Source: Seminavis robusta (lineage: Eukaryota > Bacillariophyta > Bacillariophyceae > Naviculales > Naviculaceae). From it: a DNA stretch of 64,000 bases. The stretch lies in the NCBI GenBank assembly GCA_903772945.1, contig CAICTM010000005.1, forward strand, positions 177,001-241,000. The letters run 5' to 3'. This document shows positions 54,293-64,000 of the stretch, in pieces. The notes below the pieces were generated by a model. That model searched no databases, was not told where the DNA came from, and was given only the letters and a program-made list of their open reading frames with translations. The position numbers and the translations under genes were made by a program. Each line of letters begins with the position of its first letter. Position 1 is the stretch's first letter.

Positions 54293-54940
54293 CGAAGCCC
54301 CCTCATGGGCCCCCACATTTCTTACACATTCTCTTATAGCAACGGATCCTGAATATTTTCCTGACATTTGCACACCTCCCGTAAGCTACCAAGCCACTTT
54401 CTCAGATGGAAAAATCTAACGTCTAAACTCCCGTAAGCTACCACGATTCTTTCTCAGACGGAAAAATCTGACGTCTCACGTTGCACATCTCTAAACTCCC
54501 GTAAGCTACCACGCCTCTTTCTCNNNNNNNNNCTCTTATAGCAACGGATCCTGAATATTTTCCTGACATTTGCACACCTCCCGTAAGCTACCAAGCCACT
54601 TTCTCAGATGGAAAAATCTAACGTCTAAACTCCCGTAAGCTACCACGATTCTTTCTCAGACGGAAAAATCTGATGTCTCACGTTGCACATCTCTAAACTC
54701 CCGTAAGCTACCACGCCTCTTTCTCAGACGGAAAAATCTCTACCACGCCTCTTTCTCAGACGGAAAAATCTAACGTCTCACGCTGCACACCTCTAAGCTC
54801 CCGTAAGCTACCACGCCACTTTCTCAGACGGAAAAATCTAATGACACTACCTTCAGCCAAACTTCAACAATATTACTATGCCGGCCCATCTTTTAAGTCA
54901 GCTCGCCCGGTATATCTATTACACCTCCGGTGTCCTTTGT
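54293..54940. repeat. Satellite block 1 (68-bp units plus flanks)
   Basis: Opens with GGGCCCCCACATTTCTTACA and GGATCCTGAATATTTTCCT, continues with imperfect units of CTCCCGTAAGCTACCACGCC...TTTCTCAGACGGAAAAATCT, and closes with AATGACACTACCTTCAGCC...TACTATGCCGGCCCATCTTT. A 9-N gap interrupts it, and the sequence on either side of the gap is duplicated. Confidence 0.9.
54524..54532. other. Assembly gap (9 N)
   Basis: Nine Ns. The 193 bases before it (54331-54523) are repeated directly after it (54533-54725) with one difference that I can see, so the local length is unreliable. Confidence 0.95.
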
Positions 54941-54948
54941 GTCCTTTT

Positions 54949-55009
54949 TGTGGTGGTGGTTGGTTGGTTTTGCATTTGGTTGGTTGGTTTTCCTTAGGGT
55001 TAGAGTTTA
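54949..55009 (+). repeat. Direct repeat with TTAGGGTTAG core, right copy
   Basis: TGTGGTGGTGGTTGG, GGTTGGTT words and CCTTAGGGTTAGAGTTTA, matching 50373-50423. It sits between the two satellite blocks. Confidence 0.8.
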
Positions 55010-55015
55010 TCTAAA

Positions 55016-55655
55016 ACGAAGCCTCCTCTTGGGCCCCCACATTTCTTACACATTCTCTTTTATAGCAAGGGATCCTGAATATTTTCCTCACATTTGCACA
55101 CCTCGAAACTGCCGTAAGCTACAACGCCTCTTTCTCAGAAGGAAAAATCTAACGTCTCACATTGCACACCTCCAACCTCCCGTAAGCTCCACGCCTCTTT
55201 CTCAGACGGAAAAATCTAACGTCTCACGTTGCACACCTCTAACCTCCCGTAAGCTACCACGCCACTTTCTCAGACGGAAAAATCTAACGTCTCACGTTGC
55301 ACACCTCTAAACTCCCGTAAGCTACCACGCTACTTTCTCAGACGGAAAAATCTAACGTCTCACGTTGCACACCTCTAAACTCCCGTAAGCCACCACCCCA
55401 CTTTCTGAGACGGGAAAATCTAACGTCTCGCGTTGCACACCTCTAAACTCCCGTAAGCTACCACACCACTTTCTCAGATGGAAAAATCTAACGTCTCACG
55501 TTGCACACCTCTAAACTCCCGTAAGCTACCACGCCACTTTCTCACACAGAAAAATCTAATGACACTACCTTCATCCAAACTTCAACAATATTACTATGCC
55601 GGCCCATCTTTTTATTAAGTCAGCTCGCACGATATCTATTACACCTCCGGTGTCC
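55016..55655. repeat. Satellite block 2 (68-bp units plus flanks)
   Basis: Same opening, internal units and closing sequence as block 1. It holds about six and a half units with the 68-base period best seen at 55244-55550. Unit variation is mainly at the ACGCC(A/T)CT position and in GTCTCACGTTGCACACCTCTAA. Confidence 0.92.
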
Positions 55656-55770
55656 TTTTTCGCAAGAAGATCTTGGATAAGTAGTCACGGATTTGAGGTC
55701 ATTCGTGACTGATCCATCACCGCCACAAAATCTGCCTCCACCATTCAAAGTTTCCGAGATCATCCCGACC

Positions 55771-56349
55771 ATGACGACTGCTACATCAGCTCAACAACTT
55801 GGCAAGTTCTTGGCGGCCTTGGCAGCCAAGCAATCCACTCCAGGTGGAGGTGCTGCCGCCGCTGTGGGGGCAGGATTAGGGTCTGCAGCTGCATCCATGT
55901 CGGCTGCCTACACTCAGCGCAAAAAGGACCGAGAAAGTGGTGCCGCCGTCATGGCAGAGGCACTGGTGGCCAAGTTGGATTTTGCCAAAGCATTGCAAGC
56001 AGCAGATGACGATGCATCAGCCTATGCGGATCTTCAACGAACTTGGAAAGATACCGAAATGTCAGCCGAAGAAAAGAAGGCTATTGAAGCCAGGGCGTTG
56101 GCAGTACCAGTATCTTTGGTGGAGATGTGTCATGATTATATTCTGGCCATTCAAGGATTCTTGCCGGATTGCAATTCCAATATTACATCCGATGCCAAGG
56201 TTGGTATTCATCAGTTGGCGGGGGCTGCTCGAGCTGCCTATCAAACGGTTCTGGTCAATTCGCCCCCTCAAGAAGAAAAGGATCGCCTCAAAGCTCTGCT
56301 GTTGGAGATTAGAAAGATTGAAGATGAGCTGTTGGATATGGTTGCTTAA
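55771..56349 (+). CDS. Formiminotransferase-cyclodeaminase C-domain / methenyl-THF cyclohydrolase-like protein
   Basis: Intronless, 192 residues from the ATG at 55771; the frame is open upstream but starts MTTATSAQQLGKFLAALAAK fit the family start. The signature AKQSTPGGGAAAAVGAGLGS (residues 20-39) is the cyclodeaminase/cyclohydrolase helix, and an all-helical body follows (MSAAYTQRKK ... SLVEMCHDYILAIQGF ... SDAKVGIHQLAGAARAAYQT). This enzyme family handles one-carbon groups on tetrahydrofolate. In animals the domain is fused to a formiminotransferase; here it stands alone, as in bacterial FchA-type proteins. It has no targeting peptide. Length is near the usual 200. Confidence 0.85.
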   Translation: MTTATSAQQLGKFLAALAAKQSTPGGGAAAAVGAGLGSAAASMSAAYTQRKKDRESGAAVMAEALVAKLDFAKALQAADDDASAYADLQRTWKDTEMSAEEKKAIEARALAVPVSLVEMCHDYILAIQGFLPDCNSNITSDAKVGIHQLAGAARAAYQTVLVNSPPQEEKDRLKALLLEIRKIEDELLDMVA

Positions 56350-56712
56350 AGTATTAAAGTTTTACTAGTTATAGAACCTCTTCTTTTGGCTCATGGCGAA
56401 TGCCCTTTATGAATTAATGTGTATAAGGATTCTTTGCAATAAGAGTGCAACCCCGCGCAGTCTAGATTCGATTCCTGTCCTTTCCGCTTCGGACGGAATG
56501 TCATCACTGCCTTGTATCTTCCAAGGCCAAACGAAATATAGGTCAACCTTATCAGGACGGCATTGCCTTCTGGTTGTTGTTTGGTTGATAGTCATACTAT
56601 AATGGCCCCTCGTAGACCATTTTCAGGGAGGGTCATCATGGATGCATCATTGGTTTGCTCTTCCTCGATCTTGTAACCAATGCTCACACAGGCATCATTT
56701 CCTCTCTCCAAG
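56350..56712. other. Convergent 3' intergenic region
   Basis: Between the stops of the cyclodeaminase-type gene and the LRR gene. A tRNA-like T-loop string at 56464-56476 does not fold into a tRNA. Nothing else is seen. Confidence 0.45.
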
Positions 56713-57747
56713 CTACATTGCAGCTGCAGCATAATCATAAACTGGCACAAGAGGTTGCATTGTCAGAGCTTGTAGCGTAGAGTTTCGTTCCAATCCACTG
56801 GCAATTGCCATGCAACAGGAGTCATCCAAGCCTTCATCGTACAACTGAAGCTCCACCAAGGAAGAGTTCATTCGCAGCATGTGTGACAAAGCTTCGTATC
56901 CATTCCGAGTCAAACCGCAGTCAAACAAAGTCAGTCCTTTGAGTGTTTCATTCTTTCGAAGGGCGTCTGCCATAAGGACTGCCAACTCTTCGGTGAGTTT
57001 GACTTGCCACAGTTTCAACACCAGTAAACTCTTGGACTTGCACAATTGGCGTAGAGGCCGGATTGTCAAAGCTCCGGATTGTCGTCGTTTCATTCGAATC
57101 TCCACAATCTTCAGCGTTGGAATGGCAGAGAGCGCTTGCAAAAGTGGATCCAGCGTAATCTTGCGATTCACCAGAAGAAAGTTCTTGGCGTGGAACTCTT
57201 CCAGGAACTTGTGCTTCTGTAGCGCTTCTGATACTTCTTGCTCATGCCGGGCCAATACCACATTCCTCAACGACAAATGCTTCAATGGACTACATCCCGT
57301 CAAGACACAAGTCAGTGCATGCATCTGCAAAGGGAATCCATCTCTGGGGTTGGGAAAGTCGCAAAAGAGAGTTTCGCAGCGTGGAAGATCTCCAATGGCT
57401 TCAAACAGGTTCCGGCCCTGTTCTCCCGACAAATCCACAAGGAACTCCTTCCAGATCTCAACGTGTCTAACAGTCTTGTTGATGCGAAGGGCTTGTATCA
57501 AATCGTAGGGATCGTAGCTGCTGGGCACCGTGTACCCATGCAACTCAAGGTTTACAAATTTGGGATCGTTCTCCCGTAACGACCGTATCATGTTCACGTA
57601 TGTCATGGTCTCCGTCGTATCTGGATCATCATCTTCTTCTTTCTCCTCCGAAGCTGTGCTCTCGGTTGGCTTTTGATAAAGCACGGCAGCAAGGGATCGT
57701 CGTTTCATCTTGGCTCTGTGTATGGGGTATTGGATAGTTTCCATCAT
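56713..57747 (-). CDS. Leucine-rich-repeat (RNI-like) protein
   Basis: Intronless, 344 residues. After a basic start and an acidic, Thr/Glu-rich linker (residues 30-50) the rest is a ribonuclease-inhibitor-type LRR solenoid: VNLELHGYTVPSS, LKHLSLRNVVLARHEQEVSE, LLVLKLWQVKLTEELAVLMA, LKGLTLFDCGLTRNGYEALS, LVELQLYDEGLDDSCCMAIA. Repeats are about 26-30 residues with a helix between strands. No membrane segment, kinase or F-box was seen. Such proteins are abundant in diatoms and usually act as binding scaffolds; the partner is unknown. It is divergent from the mannosidase gene. Confidence 0.85.
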   Translation of the reverse strand: MMETIQYPIHRAKMKRRSLAAVLYQKPTESTASEEKEEDDDPDTTETMTYVNMIRSLRENDPKFVNLELHGYTVPSSYDPYDLIQALRINKTVRHVEIWKEFLVDLSGEQGRNLFEAIGDLPRCETLFCDFPNPRDGFPLQMHALTCVLTGCSPLKHLSLRNVVLARHEQEVSEALQKHKFLEEFHAKNFLLVNRKITLDPLLQALSAIPTLKIVEIRMKRRQSGALTIRPLRQLCKSKSLLVLKLWQVKLTEELAVLMADALRKNETLKGLTLFDCGLTRNGYEALSHMLRMNSSLVELQLYDEGLDDSCCMAIASGLERNSTLQALTMQPLVPVYDYAAAAM

Positions 57748-58637
57748 AGTGGAAAAGACGAGAACAGTTTGGCTGTTTGGTTTGGGAAGGTGCGTCCGTA
57801 CGACTCACTTGGCTTCTCGGAATCGAGCGTTGTTATTGTGTCAATGAGATGCCATCTCATGTAATGATAATGACTTGATGAAGGCTCTCTGAAGAGGAAC
57901 GCACCACTGGAAGCAGGCGGCAACAATGTCATTCACGCGGGAGTATTCAAGCGAACTTGGGGAAACTATTATACTTCGTCAAGTCATACAACTGTAAGTC
58001 AAAGAATGTATCAAGTCTTTATCAATGTGCATCCTTGCAAGAAATCGATTTGAACCGTCGGAAAAGTTGTAGACAACTTGGATAGAGTCGACTTTCAGTT
58101 TTCGGAAGAAAGGATCAGGCGCTGGTTTCGAAGGAACGGCCACCGGTACATATTATACGTACAATACCTACGTCCCTGCGGGAGTCGAAATCAACTCTAA
58201 ACCCCCGTTATCACTTGCTACTAGTACAGAAGCTATCAAAGCAACCAATGTCAAATCCACCCCTGGTCTCGCACCTGAATCACTCCAAGAGTATGACAGT
58301 AGTTCCATCTCCAAACCTGAAAAACTCCAGGACCTACTGTATGCATACTCCTCTCAATGTTGCTGTTCTCCAGGTCCCAATGAGGTACGGTACCGGTGTG
58401 GTACGACTGTACCGCTGCGTGTACTGGGAAGTCTCGGAGCCTCGGAGCATCAAAAGGTTTACCTCTAAGCTTTTCCAAATGCACTGGCTTATTTTAAAAT
58501 CCAAGAACCGTCATCAAAGCGAAGGCTTTCGGGATAAAGAGGGCAGCGTCGGGAAAGAGTTGACTTGGATTGTACTGTGCTACTCCTCATTTCTCCCCTT
58601 AGATTAAGCTGTCTCGAGTACGTAGTACACAAGGACA
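57748..58637. promoter_or_regulatory. Divergent intergenic region, LRR / GH47
   Basis: About 890 bases between divergent ATGs. It contains CCACCGGTACATATTATACG near 58140 and GGTACGGTACCGGTGTGGTA near 58385. Frames at 58215-58607 have no domain. A regulatory role is inferred from position. Confidence 0.4.
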
Positions 58638-60726
58638 ATGACAACAGCAGACGGAAACGTATCCGAAAGATCCAAGAAGAATGGTGGCCAAATTGAGTTG
58701 AATCCTCTGTTTCCAAGTGGTGACATTGACAGAATTCCCATTCCTTCTTCCAGCTACAAGGACAATCCTGAAGAGGAAGGTGAAGCTGCTGTCAATCATG
58801 ACGAACCTTGGAATGACGAAGAAGAAGCTATAGAAACAGTGACTAGAAGTGCCCCCAAAGTGACCTGCTGTTGGCCCTTGGCAATTGCTTGCCTGACGGT
58901 TCCTTTTCTCCTGGCGGGTGCCTTGATACTGCTGAGCCATGCTCCAATTTATCCCTACGACTTTGTGCTGCCAAATTTGACGAGTGATTGGACACCACAG
59001 GGTGGATGGCGGTACATGGAATACAAATGGGGCAACAGTCCGTATCGAATTCCCAAGAGTATTCAAGATCAATCCGATGCTTTGGCTCGTGAACGCCGCA
59101 AACATGTGAAGGCAGCCATGGAATTTGCCTGGAACCAGGGGTATGTCCGGCACGCCTTTGGCATGGACGAAGTCAAACCCGTCTCAAAAGTGGGAGACAA
59201 CATCTGGCAGGGAATCGCCACCACCATGGTCGACTCCCTTGATACCCTGTGGCTTCTCAACATGACAACCGAATTTTGGCAAGCCAGGGACTTTGTCCTG
59301 CAAAATTTGACCTATGCCAACAAGGATGTTTCGGTCATTTGCTTTGAAACCACCATTCGATCACTTGGGGGGTTGCTATCGGCATATAGTTGGTCCGAAG
59401 ATCGTGTCTTTTTGAATCGAGCCTTGGATATTGCCCGCCGCATTCATCGCTCCTTTGACCAGTCTCCAACGGGCATTCCTTTTGGGAGGGTCAATCTCAT
59501 GACAGGGGCCGCATACAATGATCATCGGGAAGACTTTACACCATTGTCATGGGTGGGGACACTGCAATTGGAATTTCGTTGGTTGGATGCTTTTCTACAC
59601 AACAATGAGACTGCCACAATGAGAAGGTCTGTGGAACATGTGATAGATACTTTGCATGAACTCAATCCGCCGAATGGACTGTATCCCACCCTGGTTCGCA
59701 ATATCAATGTCACCACTGCTGAATTCGCCAATCAACACTTGACATTCGGGGCCAATGGTGATAGCTTTTACGAATACCTACTCAAGGCGTGGATTCAGGG
59801 TGGTAAGCGAGAAACCATCTACCGTGACATGTACGACAAAGCCATTCAGGGTCTTCATGATCAACTTGTACGTCAGTCAACTCCCTCTGGTTTGACATAT
59901 TTGATAGATATTGTTGATGGAGAAAGCATCCATAAACTGCATCACTTGACCTGTTTCATGGGTGGTTTGTTGGCCTTAGGAGCCTACCATGATCCACTGG
60001 GGACGGATTCCCACAGGGCGAAACGAGACATGAAGACTGGAAAAGTATGTGGGGTTGCGTTATGGTCAGATATGTGGGCGCTTTTCATCATGTTTGGAAC
60101 TAACAATTCTCAAACTTTCCCCTGCTGTTTGGAAGGCGCTGACCTATACTTGTTATCAAATGTATGCGCAGCAGAATACAGGTGAGTCCAAGGTCTTGTT
60201 CGGGATTCACTGCTTCCCAAGCTGCTGCTAACTCACGCTACATTTGGTCTGGCCAAACTTTACTTTTGTAGGACTCTCTCCAGAGGAAGTCCAGTTCCTT
60301 CCAGGAAAAGATTTTCGTCTCGAAGGGGACGTGGATATCCATCCCGAGGGAGATCAATCTGCGTATGGCACGCGGCCTGATGCCGACACGACATCGTCTC
60401 AAAACATTCTGCGTCCTGAAGTAGTCGAAAGCTTCTACACCTTGCATGCTATCACGAAAGACCCTATCTACCGGGAATGGGGATGGGAAATCTTTCAAGC
60501 CATCGAAACATACTGTAAAACAGAGATTGCCTATGGAGAATTCCCCAATGTTGCCAATACAAGTGCAATGCCCCTAGACAAGATGGAGTCCTTTGTTTTG
60601 GCCGAGACAGTCAAGTATCTTTATCTGCTCTTTGATCCCGACAGTCCCGTGGATATTCTGAACACACACGTCTTCAATACCGAAGCTCATCCTTTGCCAG
60701 TGTTTGACAAACTGAAAGCAATCTAA
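58638..60726 (+). CDS. GH47 alpha-1,2-mannosidase, type II membrane protein
   Basis: Exons 58638-60044, 60136-60181 (46 bases) and 60272-60726 give about 635 residues. A cytosolic acidic tail precedes one signal anchor at residues 79-100 (WPLAIACLTVPFLLAGALIL), typical of Golgi/ER processing enzymes. The class I mannosidase domain has MVDSLDTLWLLNM, CFETTIRSLGGLLSAYSWS, GNDSFYEYLLKAW-like GANGDSFYEYLLKAWI, LTCFMGGLLALGA, NILRPEVVESFYTLHAIT and MESFVLAETVKYLYLLFDPD, ending with FNTEAHPLPV. The conserved acidic and Thr residues that hold Ca2+ and act in catalysis are present. The tiny middle exon (ALTYTCYQMYAQQNT) is needed for the conserved segment. It trims alpha-1,2-mannose from N-glycans. 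Confidence 0.95.
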
Positions 60727-61830
60727 GACTGGGGCAACAACCAGGGAAGACTGGGGCAAGAACAACCCTTTCTCACAACGAATCTGCAGTGGCTCCGGAA
60801 GAGATTCCGTACGAAGCCCCTTCATTTCGTCGTCGAGTTTCACCTCTCTACTGCCGAGTCATTAGAGAAAGTGCCAGCAATGTATGCAACTTCAAGAAAC
60901 GATGGAGAACGATGGCACGAAATCATCAAAGCCAACAATGTGTGGGTGACCTGTAACGATATTTGAGCTTCCAGCACCGCTGCTATCGGTTTCCCCAGCC
61001 TTATGACACTATTTGATTCAGCTTCAGTGCAGTGCAGCGCAGTAATAACATTGAACATTGAAGAATCGCGATGCATACCCTATCGGAGGAAAAACATCAA
61101 TGTAAAGTACAACAATCTATGGCTACTAATAGTTTTGCCCCAATATTATTTGCAGTTCAATTTTGGTGGTGTGTCATTTCCTGCTGTCAGAATCGTCCGA
61201 CCTGTGGAGGGTGGGACATGTCCCTCTTCACAGGCACGTGAACCTTATAAATTCGTCTTGCGACCCTCCAAAGATGTCCAGCAAGTGCGGATTTACCCGT
61301 GTGTGCCAGCCATTCCAACATAATCGGTGTTTGCAACGGGACAGAGTGTTTGGTGTGCGTCGGTCGTAAGGTAAACCCCATCCTCAATCCCATCTGATAT
61401 ACTTCTGGTGAATGAACGGGAGATTACTTCTATTGGTACGGTAGATGCCGTTATTGACAGTTCATCCACCTCGATTTCATTTGGATCATACGGTAGGGAA
61501 AGTTGGTCATTGCATTCAATCCATCGTGGCGTGGAAAAATGGCAGCCCCTCCTGTATCATAAATCTTTGGGGTCTCTTTGCCAAAAATGGATCTTCATTA
61601 GCGTTAGAGGTTCGTTACTTTTGCCGTTTCATTGGCTGCCACCAAGAAAGATCTCTCGCATCGCAAACTCAAGACGAAAAGCACTCGATCTCTCCTCATT
61701 CATTTATTGGAGGCAATGGCAAGGGCTTGATTGATTGATTGAATGAATGGACGAGAATCTGGCTAACCGGTAGCTAGCTAGACCAGAACTTCGCAAGCTT
61801 TTTTCTATATATAGATATATATTGACAACC
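60727..61830. other. Intergenic, FtsZ promoter side
   Basis: Contains a GATTGATTGATTGAATGAATG run (61727-61748), an ACCGGTAGCTAGCTAGACC string (61766-61784) and TATATATAGATATATATTG (61805-61823) just before the FtsZ start. Frames at 61003-61738 have no domain. Confidence 0.45.
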
Positions 61831-63401
61831 ATGGTATTATCGCGGCGACAGCGGAAACAGGTGTTTGGCCTTTGGCTGGCATCTGCTGCAACAATATGCT
61901 CACCCGTCTTGGCACTTCACATGCAACAACAACCTCCATCATCTTCATCCTGGCAACCACCCAAGCACTGGAAGTTCACGGGCTTTCGTCACAGAGCTCC
62001 AACTACTACTACTACTACATCCCACCAGAGTACCTTTGATGACGACCGAGATGACCTTTACTACGGTAATAATGACGCACCCGCAGCCGGTGCCATTTTC
62101 CCCGATGGAGGATTGTCACCTTGTGTCATCAAAGTCATTGGGGTGGGTGGGGGTGGCAGCAACGCCGTCGATCGCATGTTGGATACGGCCGTGGGAGGTG
62201 TCGATTTTTGGGCCATTAATACCGACGCCCAAGCCCTCGGCCGAAGTAAGGCGAAGGGTGCCAAGACGCTCAACATTGGTGCGTCCGTCACACGAGGATT
62301 GGGAGCTGGTGGTAACCCCGATATTGGGAGAATGGCGGTGAGTAACAAAAATGGATATGGGGCGACCTCTAGCTAGCTAGCTACCTTTTTGCGTGCTCAC
62401 TCTTTTCAATTTGTTGTCTTCCTTTTGATTTGGGTGATTAGGCAGAAGAATCTCTTGCGGAAATTGAGGCCATGGTAGCTGGCACTGACTTGTGCTTTGT
62501 CACTAGCGGCATGGGTGGAGGCACGGGCAGTGGGGCTTGTCCTGTAGTGGCTCAAATTGCCAAGGAACAGGGCTGTCTTACCGTGGGTATCGTCACCAAA
62601 CCATTCATGTTTGAAGGGAAACGACGCATGACGCAGGCCATCAAGGCAATTGATCGACTTCGTGAAAATGTCGACACTGTCATTGTCGTATCCAACGATC
62701 GATTGCTGGAAATTATTCCGGATGATACCCCTATCGAACGAGCATTTGCCGTGGCCGACGATATTCTGCGACAAGGAGTGGTAGGTATCTCGGATATCAT
62801 TGTCAAACCAGGTCTGATCAATGTCGATTTTGCCGATGTACGGTCCATCATGAGTGGCGCGGGAACGGCTCTAATGGGCATTGGAATTGGCAATGGAAAG
62901 ACTGCGGCCGAAGATGCCGCTGCAGCTGCCATTTCGAGTCCCTTGTTGGATTCTACCATTGAAAATGCCAAGGGTGTTGTATTCAATATTAGTGGAGGGC
63001 CCAATCTATCATTGAACGAAGTCAATCAGGCTGCCAAGTTGATTTATTCCACTGTGGAAGCCGATGCCAATGTCATTTTTGGAGCCTTGGTCGACGAGAC
63101 TTTGGAGGACAACATTTCCATCACGGTCCTAGCGACCGGATTCAAAACCAAAGAATCCGAAATGGGTGCGAGAGCGAGAATGTCCGAACCCACGCAATCT
63201 ACCGCCAGATCCTCTATGCCCTCTTCGGATACTAGTTTCAATGATGTACGAGGACAAGCAGCCGGCGCCAGAAGACAGTCCCAGCAACAATCAGCACAAA
63301 CTGCCCGTCAGTCTCCACCGGTACAAGATGACGATCTACCACCCGAAAGTGGAGGAGAGCAGCTGCCGTCGTTCTTGAAGAACTTGAAAAAGAAGCGATA
63401 G
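61831..63401 (+). CDS. FTSZ: Plastid division GTPase FtsZ
   Basis: Exons 61831-62337 and 62442-63401 (phase 0) give about 488 residues. The start at 61831 opens with a signal-peptide-like segment ([18 protein letters not shown]) followed by a Ser/Thr/Gln- and Pro-rich, acid-poor stretch, the bipartite form used to reach the diatom plastid. The usual Phe after the cleavage site is not seen (ALHMQ). The FtsZ core begins [18 protein letters not shown] (about residue 96), with the tubulin signature [40 protein letters not shown] and [10 protein letters not shown] follow, then ITVLATGF. It polymerises with GTP into the ring that divides the plastid. A Gln/Ser-rich tail ends in [11 protein letters not shown]. 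The intron carries a CTAGCTAGCTAGCTA run. Confidence 0.97.
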
Positions 63402-64000
63402 GTGGAACAGACTGTATCTATCGGTACGCACCATGTAAAATCAAGTCGGGGACGGAACGAGCAGAGCTATACACGACCAACGCTGACACAACCAATAAGT
63501 CAAAGCAGTCCTTTGCCTCATCATGTGGAATATTGTTCTTAAAACGACAAGCGTGATTCAATCCGGTTCGTGATGCACAAAAATAAAAGACAGTCTTGAA
63601 GCTAGAAAATGCCCAAAAATGCCCGTGATGATGGTTGACTTTGGTAATGTACAGTACCAGTTATTCGTTTCTGCGATTTTTTGCATCTGCTCTTCGATTC
63701 TTTCGCCTTGACCCCCATCAAATTCTGGGCCGGTGGTTTGTGGTCCTCATCGTCGTTATTGGCATCCAAAAGATCCGCGAGCGATGCTGTCATTCTAGTT
63801 CTTTCGAATGGAAGCAACTTCCTTGCCGCCCCGCTTGGCCAATCTCTTGGCTCGCAACGCACTCTGCCTGGGTCAATGAATGGTAAGGCCGCGACGAAGA
63901 AACTGAGATGGAATCCCTTTCATTGGACCAGAGATGAGGCGTGACGGGACGAGTCAAGGTTCTTCTGTGTAGATGAAACTTTGTGGAGAAGTTTTGCTTC
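63402..64000. other. 3' flank of FtsZ and possible minus-strand gene end
   Basis: A minus-strand frame (about 63805-63602) encodes MTASLADLLDANNDDEDHKP and a basic segment, and a second frame to its right reads ALRAKRLAKRGGKEVASIRK. These could be terminal exons of a gene entering from the right edge, but no splice pair or family supports this well. Confidence 0.3.

Noticed and set aside
54376-55557. Possible CRISPR array
   Set aside because: The whole 68-bp unit repeats without unique spacers, so it is a satellite; the host is a eukaryote.
56435-56490. tRNA-like T-loop word (GATTCGATTCC)
   Set aside because: The flanking bases do not pair as a T stem and no acceptor or anticodon arm can be drawn.
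63602-63862. Minus-strand gene of 86 residues at the right edge
   Set aside because: Two short charged segments in different frames without a clear splice pair; kept only as a note on the flank.

Overview
This window looks like nuclear DNA of a photosynthetic stramenopile, most likely a pennate diatom. It carries a bZIP-LOV aureochrome, a receptor class known only from photosynthetic stramenopiles, and a nuclear FtsZ with a plastid-type presequence. Genes are compact with 0-3 short GT-AG introns and the standard code. Intergenic DNA is full of self-complementary strings such as TACCGGTA and CTAGCTAG. The species cannot be fixed from the sequence alone.

Layout. 1-18 kb: the 5' part of a BipA/TypA-type GTPase (-), an ankyrin protein with an acidic tail (+), an aureochrome (-) divergent from aconitase X (+), an SDR with a broken frame (-), a long RING-type protein (+) and a coiled-coil membrane protein (-). 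18-27 kb: a segmental tandem duplication carrying two secreted proteins built from PPC-like beta repeats, whose 3' halves are nearly identical while the 5' halves have diverged. 27-36.5 kb: trifunctional-enzyme alpha subunit, cis-prenyltransferase, phospholipid scramblase-like protein, an unknown protein and an ELO fatty-acid elongase (all +). 36.5-40.2 kb: a decayed island with an unknown broken gene and a dead PIF/Harbinger-like transposase. 40.3-49.3 kb: a PH-domain protein (-), a fusion of a 3'-5' exonuclease with a Ycf45/SpoIIIAA-like ATPase (+), a hypothetical organellar protein (-) and an mL44/RNase III-like protein (-). 49.3-55.7 kb: a mobile and repetitive island with a TIR element, a Crypton-type tyrosine recombinase element and a 68-bp satellite in two large blocks, interrupted by a 9-N gap whose two sides are duplicates. 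55.7-64 kb: a cyclodeaminase-type protein (+), an LRR protein (-), a Golgi/ER GH47 mannosidase (+) and plastid FtsZ (+).

The genes do not form an operon. Several are lipid or organelle related: beta-oxidation, elongation, cis-prenyl synthesis, lipid scrambling, folate enzymes and plastid division. Many neighbours are divergent pairs with short shared promoters (AUREO/AcnX, SDR/RING). No tRNA, rRNA or CRISPR was found. Splice sites were called by eye from GT-AG signals and frame continuity.
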